In this document: positions 1 through 5,273 of the stretch, in pieces | Numbering within the stretch: position 1 is the stretch's first letter | Layout of the letters: each line of letters starts with the position of its first letter | The notes under the pieces: model-generated | The model's database searches: none | Told to the model about the DNA's origin: nothing | What the model saw: only the letters and a program-made list of their open reading frames with translations | Position numbers and translations under genes: made by a program | Assembly (NCBI GenBank): GCA_009780445.1 | Contig: WRAA01000132.1 | Coordinates: 1-6,068 of the forward strand | Length of the DNA: 6,068 nt | Origin: Defluviitaleaceae bacterium | GTDB lineage: Bacteria; Bacillota; Clostridia; Lachnospirales; WRAA01 | Reading direction: 5' to 3'

Positions 1-224
1 ACGCAGCCGTCAAGCTCGCCGCTGTCCAGCATTCTCTCCATCTTGGCGTGTGCGTCCGCATCATCCGCCGCCTCCACCAGGCTTAGGCGGGTAGAAACCT
101 TCTCGCCTATCAGCACGATCTCGAAGGAATCGTCCTCGCGGGCGGCTTGCTCCGCGCCCTTAACCATGTTGGCCACGCCGTGTTCGCTTCCGAAGAGCGT
201 CAGGCCGATACGCACGCGCTTCCT
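1..224 (-). other. grdD: GrdD-like N-terminal domain fused behind GrdC (partial)
   Basis: Residues 495-568 of the long frame, in the same frame as GrdC. GrdD is the second protein C subunit, related to PlsX and phosphate acetyltransferase-like proteins; in E. acidaminophilum its Cys359 is the reported active-site thiol for acetyl phosphate formation. The recognised parts are RIGLTLFGSEHGVANMVKGAE, FEIVLIGEKV and the acidic stretch ending DSGELDGC. Identification is from remembered homologues. No start signal for a separate gene is visible: no ATG between 318-320 (inside GrdC) and 165-167 (inside the GrdD core). The roughly 25 residues that usually precede this region in GrdD appear to be missing. 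The catalytic part lies beyond position 1. Confidence 0.78.
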
Positions 225-1706
225 GTCTGCGGCCAACGCCGTCTCCGCCGCCGGCGCGCTTTCCGCCGCGCCCTTGTTGCGCTCCAGCACGATGGAAACG
301 CCGTCGAACAGGTTCGTCATACGGCCGAGGAAGAGGCTGCCCTTGCCCACGATCATCACGCGGTTGAGGGACCCGCTTGTGAGATCCTCACGCGCGAAAC
401 CCACATACGGCACGCCCGACGGAATGTGACCCTGCGTGGGCGCCCAGCCCGGCATACCGTGCTTTGCGATAAAGTCGGCGATGCCGGCGCGTTCGATCTC
501 CTTGCGCATTACCGCCAGCGCGGCGATCATCTTGTAGTTGGCCTCCGGCACGTCTCCGGCTCCGGCCGGCTTGGTGATGTCCGGGTTCTGCATCTCCACG
601 GAATACTTGTCGATGTCGCTTAGTTTCAAGCCGTTTGCGTCCAGCGGGCTTGCCGCGAGGGACGTGATAACCGCCTGGGGCGCGGAACCTGTTCCCACGC
701 TGTGGTGGCCCACGATGTCGTTGCGGAACACCGGCGAAACGCCGTCGTTTTCGGAGACCAGCACGGCAAAGCACGCCAGCACGTCCTCGAGAATCGGCAG
801 ACCCTTCTTCACGTGGTCCTTGCCGTTCATGCCCAGCTTTGCCGCCGAACCGCCGGCCAGCACCACAACATTGCGGAATGTGCCGGCGCGCACAAGGGAG
901 GCCGCCTGTATCAGCGCGTGGGTGGGTGCGGCGCAGAAGCCGCGTGTGTCCGCGCCTGTCGCGTTCACAAGCCCGGCCATCTCCGCTATGGCCTTGGCGA
1001 AGTTGCCGCCGCCGCGTTGGTTCATGTCGCCGCAGGCTTCTTCCGAACATTCGATAACATAGTCAACTTCGGCCGGGTTGATGCCGTTTTTGTCCAGCAA
1101 GTTACGAAGCACCAGCACGCCCGATGCCTTCGCCACAAGGTTTTCGTGCAGGACGTGCGAATTCAGGTTCGGGTCAAGGTCGTGTGCCTTCTTTACGCAA
1201 CCGATGAGCTTGTCGTGGTGGTACAGCCCTTCGGCATGGTGCTGCTTCACCTGTGTTTCGATCTCGCCGATGCTTACGCCCGGCTTCAGCCCGGCCGCGT
1301 CGGCAAACAGCGGGTGCTTGGCAAGCTTGCCCGCCGCCTCCGCCGCGAAGCTCTCCTCCAGCAGAACCAGCTCGAAGGCGTCCACAAGCTTCATCAGCGC
1401 GTAGAACATGTCTTGCGGCAGGATCTCGCCCAGCTTGCCGAACTTGTCCGCCGTGGGTGCCTTCTTGTCGTGCCACGGCATTTCGATCGCGCCGAGCTGT
1501 TCAGGCGTGATGTTGCCGATGTATGTCTGGTTTGGCGGGTACGCCACAACATCTTCAAAGCTGCGCAAGTGCTTGCCAAGGGTGGCAAGATACTCCGACG
1601 ACGGGTTCGTCGCCCGTTCGGTGGTCTGCGTTGTGCCGTTGTGGATCACAAGATCCGGCGTGTGTACCAGAGCGTAGGCCGCGCCTTTCAGTACTGAAAA
1701 CGACAT
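1..1706 (-). CDS. grdC: GrdC of glycine reductase protein C, continuing in frame into GrdD-like sequence; 3' end outside the window
   Basis: Protein C forms acetyl phosphate from the acetyl group generated on the complex. The ATG (plus cat at 1704-1706) has GGGAG 6 nt upstream and opens MSFSVLKGAAYALVHTPDLV, a typical GrdC start. I translated the frame codon by codon to position 3: 568 codons, no stop. Residues 1 to about 477 are GrdC, a relative of FabH-type ketoacyl synthases and thiolases. Landmarks are SFEDVVAYPPNQTYIGN, DYVIECSEEACGDMNQRGGG, TRGFCAAPTHAL (a Cys placed like a thiolase-fold nucleophile, role not proven here), VVVLAGGSAAKLGM and GRMTNLFDGVSIVLERN. After about 17 Ala/Pro/Glu-rich residues, KRVRIGLTLFGSEHGVANM through MERMLDSGELDGC resembles the GrdD N-terminal region. 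GrdC and GrdD are separate proteins in described species, so this appears to be a fusion. The frame is absent from simple stop-to-stop ORF lists because it runs off the window. Confidence 0.93.
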   Translation of the reverse strand, partial: MSFSVLKGAAYALVHTPDLVIHNGTTQTTERATNPSSEYLATLGKHLRSFEDVVAYPPNQTYIGNITPEQLGAIEMPWHDKKAPTADKFGKLGEILPQDMFYALMKLVDAFELVLLEESFAAEAAGKLAKHPLFADAAGLKPGVSIGEIETQVKQHHAEGLYHHDKLIGCVKKAHDLDPNLNSHVLHENLVAKASGVLVLRNLLDKNGINPAEVDYVIECSEEACGDMNQRGGGNFAKAIAEMAGLVNATGADTRGFCAAPTHALIQAASLVRAGTFRNVVVLAGGSAAKLGMNGKDHVKKGLPILEDVLACFAVLVSENDGVSPVFRNDIVGHHSVGTGSAPQAVITSLAASPLDANGLKLSDIDKYSVEMQNPDITKPAGAGDVPEANYKMIAALAVMRKEIERAGIADFIAKHGMPGWAPTQGHIPSGVPYVGFAREDLTSGSLNRVMIVGKGSLFLGRMTNLFDGVSIVLERNKGAAESAPAAETALAADRKRVRIGLTLFGSEHGVANMVKGAEQAAREDDSFEIVLIGEKVSTRLSLVEAADDADAHAKMERMLDSGELDGC

Positions 1707-1718
1707 GTGTCTCTCCCT

Positions 1719-1729
1719 TTCGATATCTG
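1719..1729. repeat. Direct repeat copy 1, ttcgatatctg, beside the grdC ribosome site
   Basis: Identical 11-bp copy of the sequence at 1775-1785, 56 bp away, with a GATATC palindrome in its core. It lies just upstream (in transcription) of the grdC Shine-Dalgarno GGGAG. With the second copy it flanks the intercistronic hairpin. Confidence 0.65.
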
Positions 1730-1739
1730 CGTAATATAG

Positions 1740-1765
1740 AAGGAGCGGCGTCTCCGCCGCCCCCT
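1740..1765 (-). promoter_or_regulatory. GC-rich intercistronic hairpin between grdB and grdC
   Basis: In the RNA sense the arms AGGGGGCGGCG and CGCCGCUCCUU pair over 11 positions (9 Watson-Crick, 2 G-U) around a GAGA tetraloop. No U-run follows (next bases CTATATTAC), so it is a poor intrinsic terminator. It lies about 22 nt before the grdC Shine-Dalgarno. It could be an RNA processing or 3'-end stabilising element that sets the protein C level separately, or a partial terminator; function is inference. Confidence 0.6.
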
Positions 1766-1774
1766 TAGAGCCTG

Positions 1775-1785
1775 TTCGATATCTG
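1775..1785. repeat. Direct repeat copy 2, ttcgatatctg, just after the grdB stop
   Basis: Identical to the copy at 1719-1729. It begins 3 bp beyond the grdB TAG stop. Origin and function are unknown; a small duplication, a protein site or chance are all possible. Confidence 0.65.
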
Positions 1786-1787
1786 AT

Positions 1788-3101
1788 CTACTTCTCGAAT
1801 ACAGTTTGTTCGCTTACAGGGGTTTGCAGGGCGGCGAGAGACTTCTCCACCAGCTTGCGGCGAAGCTTCTTTTCGTCCGCGGCTTCCATGTTCGGGTCGC
1901 CCAGCGGATACGGTATCGCCACAGCCGGCACGATACGGTTCGCGCCCACTGTAAGGGAAATGGGTACTACTGTGCAGACATGCACCACCGGGATGCCGGC
2001 GCGTTCAATTTCTTTCACCATCGTTGCACCGCAACGAGTACAGGTTCCTCAGGTGGAAGTCAGAATTACCGCGTCCACTCCCGCGCTCAGCAGCTGCTGT
2101 GTGAAATCCGCCGCAAAACCCTTGGAGTTTGCCACCGATGTGCCGTTGCCCACAGTAGAGTAGAACGTTTCGAAGAGCTTGCCTATCTTACCTTCCGCTT
2201 CGAGATCACGCAGGACGTCCACGGGCAGAACGCGGTCGGAATCAATGTTTGCGCACACAGGGTCGTAACCGCCGTGAGCCGTCTCGTAGGTGGCTTCCGT
2301 AAGGTCGTTCACGCCGGTGATGCTGTACGCGCCGTACTTGGACGCGCTGGACGATTCGATGCGGTCCGGGTTGTTCTTCGGCACGATACCGCCCGAGGTC
2401 ACCAGGGCGATGGTCGCCTTGGAGATATCGGCAACGGGCGCGCTGGGCGCAACGTTGTCGAAGGTCGGCATGGCGTATTCTGTGCTGAACGGCTCCGAGT
2501 TAATCTTCTGGAGGAGCATGTCAACGGCACGCTTTGCGCCCGTGTCCTCCACAAACTTGTTCTTGCGGATGCCGCGCGGGAAGTATCCGTCGGCCTCCGG
2601 CGTAACGGCTTCGCCCTTCGCAAGCTTCACGGTGAAGGCCGCCAGAGCGGGGGCCGCCGTGCGCATTGCCGCGGCGGAATCGCCTGTTTTAAGGATGTAG
2701 ACGTCGCGGCGGAAAGAATCCACCCCGGGGTTCTCTTCGTACATGGCGGTGGCTACGGTGATGCCAAGCTCCGCCTGCACAGCCTTCGCAACAGCGGCGC
2801 AGGCCATTCCGTAGCGGCCAGCGTTAAACGCGGGGCCCGCCACAAACACGTCGGGCTGTAGGTTCGTTACCATCGCGATGATGGCCTTGGTGGCTTCCTC
2901 TACATTTTCGTTGAAATAGGAGTCACCGCAAATAACTGTGCCTACGATCTCGGCCGCTTCGCCAAAGGCGGCGTTGATTGCCATGCCGGGGCCTACAACG
3001 CCCTCGCGGCACTCAGGCTTGTGTCCGGCGTGTTCTTCGCCGCCTATTCCGCCATAGAATTGGTTGATATAGTGTACGACACGAAGTTTGCTCAAGTGCA
3101 T
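1788..3101 (-). CDS. grdB: GrdB, glycine reductase protein B selenoprotein subunit (UGA read as selenocysteine)
   Basis: The second substrate-specific subunit of protein B, working with GrdE. Its selenocysteine is thought to attack the alpha-carbon of the pyruvoyl-bound glycine, releasing ammonia and forming a carboxymethyl-selenoether that passes to GrdA. From the outer ATG the frame codes 437 residues, the usual length. It begins near RVVHYINQFYGGIGGEE, typical of GrdB, and includes GPAFNAGRYG and VTSGGIVPKNNPDR. The in-frame TGA (residue 351) sits in the signature ILTSTUGTCTRCGATM, a UxxCxxC motif (Sec351, Cys354, Cys357), followed by the conserved VVPISLTVGANRIVPAVAIPYPLGDP. It ends in TAG. 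Read without recoding, the gene appears as two pieces (2049-3101 and a C-terminal piece of 77 aa). The start is uncertain: the Shine-Dalgarno touches the ATG, and the TTG at 3093-3095 is better spaced and nearer to the start of known GrdBs, giving 435 aa with Sec349. GrdF and GrdH are the sarcosine and betaine paralogues; glycine specificity is inferred from context. Confidence 0.96.
2021..2037 (-). promoter_or_regulatory. Probable SECIS hairpin of grdB
   Basis: The minus strand reads TCGTTGC-GGT-GCAACGA: a perfect 7-bp stem closed by a GGU loop, inside the codons for Arg356 to Met361. The stem begins 11 nt and the loop 18 nt after the UGA. This is within the spacing known for bacterial SECIS elements, and the loop carries the G-U typical of SelB-bound loops. 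Pairing was read by eye; binding by SelB is inferred. Confidence 0.7.
2049..2051 (-). other. Selenocysteine codon UGA of GrdB
   Basis: In-frame TGA between Thr350 and Gly352 (ATG numbering), the first position of UGTCTRC. The family's known selenocysteine is at this place, and the coding frame continues with GrdB sequence for 86 more residues. Confidence 0.96.
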
Positions 3102-3110
3102 CCTCCTTCC
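3102..3110 (-). promoter_or_regulatory. Shine-Dalgarno of grdB, abutting the ATG and better spaced for a TTG two codons in
   Basis: The minus strand reads GGAAGGAGG immediately followed by ATGCACTTGAGC. AGGAGG has zero spacing to the ATG but 6 nt to the TTG at 3093-3095. Known GrdB proteins begin only one to a few residues before VVHYINQF, which also favours the TTG. The weaker GGAAGG register would give 3 nt to the ATG. Confidence 0.6.
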
Positions 3111-3113
3111 GTC

Positions 3114-3590
3114 TTAGTCGTTAAACTTGCAGAACTGGCTGCGTATCGAGTCCATCTCGGCTATGATGGAATCAACGTCCAGCACCATTTCCATCATGCC
3201 TATCTGTTCGTCATAAACCGCGCTGTCTACGTAATCCTTAAACTGCGGCTCTGTTACGTGGTATACACGAAGTCCCAACGGGACTCCCGCCAATGAACCT
3301 GCGAATGTAGGGTCGCCGTTTGTTACGGTCTCTGCGGCAAGGCCTGCGGCTTCCGCCTCGGCCGCGCCGATAAGCACGATAACATTGTCGGCTCCGAAGC
3401 TGTCCACAGCTCCCTTTACCCTGTTCTGATTCTCCAGATCCATTGCGCCTGCGGCTGTTCAGACAAAGCATTCCGTTGTGGAGAACACGATGTCGGCCGC
3501 CGTGCCTTCAAGGCACTTGTCGATAGCCGGTGCCGGAATACCGTCACGGTCACCGATTATTACGACCTTCTTGCCGTCGAATAATCCCAT
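3114..3590 (-). CDS. grdA: GrdA, glycine reductase complex selenoprotein A (UGA read as selenocysteine)
   Basis: A small acidic selenoprotein that carries the carboxymethyl group. Its selenol accepts a carboxymethyl group from protein B, a ketene-like step leaves an acetyl group on protein C, and the resulting Se-S bond is reduced by thioredoxin. The gene starts at ATG (plus cat at 3588-3590), with AAAGGA 7 nt upstream, and reads MGLFDGKKVVIIGDRDGIP. It reaches an in-frame TGA at codon 44 and continues to TAA, giving 158 aa, the expected family length. The TGA lies in CFVUTAAGAMDLENQ, the GrdA CxxU redox motif (Cys41, Sec44). An ORF caller that stops at UGA would report only a 109-residue product starting at MDLENQ, losing the catalytic part. 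The sequence after the UGA continues a standard GrdA, so this is recoding and not a broken gene. Protein A is shared by glycine, sarcosine and betaine reductases. grdB begins 12 nt downstream. Confidence 0.97.
3425..3438 (-). promoter_or_regulatory. Weak candidate SECIS hairpin of grdA
   Basis: The minus strand can form TCTG-GAGAAT-CAGA, a 4-bp stem with a 6-nt G-starting loop, and the loop begins 24 nt after the UGA. The distance suits a bacterial SECIS read by SelB, but the stem is short and the fold was judged by eye only. A SECIS must exist near here if the UGA is recoded; whether it is this hairpin is uncertain. Confidence 0.3.
3459..3461 (-). other. Selenocysteine codon UGA (Sec44 of GrdA)
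   Basis: In-frame TGA 43 codons after the ATG, between Val43 and Thr45, in the CFVU motif. Established family knowledge places the catalytic selenocysteine exactly here. Confidence 0.96.
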
Positions 3591-3629
3591 GCTACCATCC
3601 TTTCAATAATGTATGCTGTGCGAAGCTGG

Positions 3630-4913
3630 TTATAGTTCTACGGCTGTCATCCTGTTGAAGCCCAGCTCGTTTGTCGCGCCGGTGATAACCTGTATCTCGG
3701 CTTCTATGCTGCCGTCGGGACGCAGGGAGCCGTCGAAGCCGCCCGCGATCTTGTCGGTGAAGTCCAGCATACCGATGATCTTGCTCATCGGCGGAAGAAC
3801 GATAACCTCGTTGGCATTGCCGCCCGTTACGGTAGCGTCAGCCAGCGGGTCAGCGTCCGCCAGGGACTGGCTCTTGCCGTCGCGCCCGGCGTATTCGTCG
3901 GTTACGATAACGGTCTTGATGCCCTTCAGCTCGATCTTCTTGCAGTTCATTATCAGGTCTGTGTCCGGGTTGCCGAAACCTTCCTGGGAGACTATCACAG
4001 CGTCCAGGCCAAGGTACTCGGCAAGCTTGCTGCTCCAGTCGGAGCTGCGCTCCTTGTCCATCAGGAACACGTTTTCGTTGGTGATGATAACACCCACGAA
4101 GTTGATTTCCTTGCCGTGCTTGCTGTACAGCTCGCGGATGATGGGGTTGTTCTGGTGGTGGTAGGTTGTGTTCTTGTCGCAGGCCGACACGCAGTTTCCG
4201 CTTAGGATCGCGCCGTCCATAACCTCTGTGGGGTACAGGATCGTCGGCACAATCTTCTTTGCGTCTACGCCGTAGACATATGTGTCGTGCAGAAGACCCT
4301 GCGTTTGCAGCATGTAGACATATCCAACCTTGGGCAAGTTCGGGAATTCCTGGGTCTGCTTGATCAGCGGCTTTGTCTCGAACACTTCAACGCTGTCCGG
4401 TGTGAGAGTTCTTGCGAACTCGCCGATGTACGCGGCGGCTTTAAGGCCGGCCGTGCGCGCCGCGGCTTCGTACTCGTGGGGCTTGAGTCCGGCGGCCGGC
4501 TCCAGCACAAGGCAGATGTTGATCAGCTTCGAAAACGGAGTATACTCCGCGCCCGGGCCGCTCATGTCCACGATACCTTCCTGGAAGCCCACGATCTTGC
4601 CGGCGGTGAGAACCGACACGCCCTTGAGGACATGGGTGCGCCCGCTGCCGACAGTCCCCACCTTGCCCATCATGCCCGGGAACATCTCGCCGCCGTCAAC
4701 CTTCACGCGCGGCTCGATAACGTCCTTCACGGGTGTGATGCGGGTGCTTTCGCCCGGCTTTGCAATTTCAACCTTCACGCCGGTTATGCGTTCGTCCTGC
4801 AGCACAAGCTCCTGCAGCTTCGCGGGGTCTACCGTAAGCACACCGCCGCTTACACCTTGGCTCGCGCCCGGCTGTACATCCTTTATTAGGATACTCCCTA
4901 ATTCAAGGCGCAT
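3630..4913 (-). CDS. grdE: GrdE, glycine reductase protein B precursor subunit (pyruvoyl-forming proprotein)
   Basis: One of the two glycine-specific subunits of protein B. The 427-aa proprotein is known in this family to cleave itself before an internal cysteine, which becomes the N-terminal pyruvoyl group of the smaller chain. That group binds glycine as a Schiff base. The cleavage site is intact here as SGNCVSACDKNTT, with the candidate Cys at residue 241, essentially the position reported in C. sticklandii and E. acidaminophilum. Cleavage would give an N-terminal chain of 240 residues (about 25 kDa) and a C-terminal chain of about 187. Other conserved-looking stretches are MFPGMMGKVGTVGSG (residues 77-91) and NTTYHHQNNP (248-257). 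The ATG start has AAGGAG about 8 nt upstream. The stop is TAA, and grdA follows after 39 nt. Related sarcosine and betaine reductases use paralogues (GrdG, GrdI). The trxBA-grdE-grdA-grdB order supports the glycine assignment, but substrate specificity is inferred. Confidence 0.96.
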   Translation of the reverse strand: MRLELGSILIKDVQPGASQGVSGGVLTVDPAKLQELVLQDERITGVKVEIAKPGESTRITPVKDVIEPRVKVDGGEMFPGMMGKVGTVGSGRTHVLKGVSVLTAGKIVGFQEGIVDMSGPGAEYTPFSKLINICLVLEPAAGLKPHEYEAAARTAGLKAAAYIGEFARTLTPDSVEVFETKPLIKQTQEFPNLPKVGYVYMLQTQGLLHDTYVYGVDAKKIVPTILYPTEVMDGAILSGNCVSACDKNTTYHHQNNPIIRELYSKHGKEINFVGVIITNENVFLMDKERSSDWSSKLAEYLGLDAVIVSQEGFGNPDTDLIMNCKKIELKGIKTVIVTDEYAGRDGKSQSLADADPLADATVTGGNANEVIVLPPMSKIIGMLDFTDKIAGGFDGSLRPDGSIEAEIQVITGATNELGFNRMTAVEL

Positions 4914-4929
4914 TGAATCAACTCCTTTT

Positions 4930-5247
4930 CTAGATATGGCGAAGGATCATCGCCTCGATACTTTCCTTTGTTGCCGCTTCCTTGGTCACTTCTTCCAGCT
5001 TCGCGCCGTCCTTGTAAATGCCCACGGTCGGAAGCCCCAGAACCTTCTGCGCAATTGCCACGCGCCTGGCCTTGGAAGTGTTAAACTTCACAAAGCCGGC
5101 CTTACCCTCGAACTTCGCGGCAAGCGCTTCGATATCCGGCAGAAGCGCCTGGCACGGCACACAGCCGTCGCCGTAAAAGTCCACGACTACAAAGCCGTCG
5201 GCCTCCAGCACATCGGTTTGGAAAGTATCCTTATCAACTTCGTGCAA
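4930..5247 (-). CDS. trxA: Glycine-reductase-associated thioredoxin TrxA with a CVPC active site
   Basis: A small cytoplasmic thioredoxin (105 aa, usual family length) that takes electrons from TrxB and reduces the selenide-sulfide of GrdA formed in each catalytic cycle. The fold markers are present: the VVVDFYGDG strand leading to the active site, Cys29 and Cys32 in GCVPC, and the cis-proline at residue 73 in GLPTVGIY. The active site is atypical. Ordinary thioredoxins have WCGPC, whereas here Gly replaces the Trp and Val replaces the Gly between the cysteines. From memory, thioredoxins encoded in clostridial glycine reductase clusters share this GCVPC type, so it probably marks a partner-specialised thioredoxin. 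The start is a TTG (plus-strand caa at 5245-5247), chosen because a full AGGAGG lies 7 nt upstream and the protein then has normal length; no ATG fits. It ends in TAG, and grdE begins after 16 nt. Confidence 0.95.
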   Translation of the reverse strand: MHEVDKDTFQTDVLEADGFVVVDFYGDGCVPCQALLPDIEALAAKFEGKAGFVKFNTSKARRVAIAQKVLGLPTVGIYKDGAKLEEVTKEAATKESIEAMILRHI

Positions 5248-5254
5248 TGTGATC

Positions 5255-5260
5255 CCTCCT
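5255..5260 (-). promoter_or_regulatory. Shine-Dalgarno AGGAGG that fixes the TTG start of trxA
   Basis: The minus strand reads AGGAGG, 7 nt before the TTG codon. The strong, well-spaced site is the main reason to accept this non-ATG start. Confidence 0.8.
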
Positions 5261-5273
5261 CGTTGGTATGAGT

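Noticed and set aside
388..1050. Minus-strand open frame of 220 codons inside grdC
   Set aside because: It is the +1/-1 frame shadow of grdC, Arg-rich and without domains, while the true frame runs through the same bases with conserved motifs.
702..1697. Plus-strand open frame of 331 codons opposite grdC
   Set aside because: It mirrors grdC almost end to end, has low-complexity basic composition and no recognised domain or convincing ribosome site.
1740..1765. The grdB-grdC hairpin as an intrinsic terminator
   Set aside because: No U-run follows the stem, and grdC, needed for the same pathway, begins 33 nt later with a good ribosome site.
1806..2861. Plus-strand open frame of 351 codons opposite grdB
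   Set aside because: It is antisense to a full-length recognised grdB. Its His/Arg/Gly/Val-rich product has no recognisable domain and is what a GC-rich gene gives when read on the opposite strand.
1788..3590. grdA and grdB as pseudogenes with premature stops
   Set aside because: The only internal stops are UGA at the exact positions of known selenocysteines, and conserved sequence continues on both sides.
4330..5271. Plus-strand open frame of 313 codons across trxA and grdE
   Set aside because: It covers two recognised genes and the spacer between them on the other strand and resembles no known protein.
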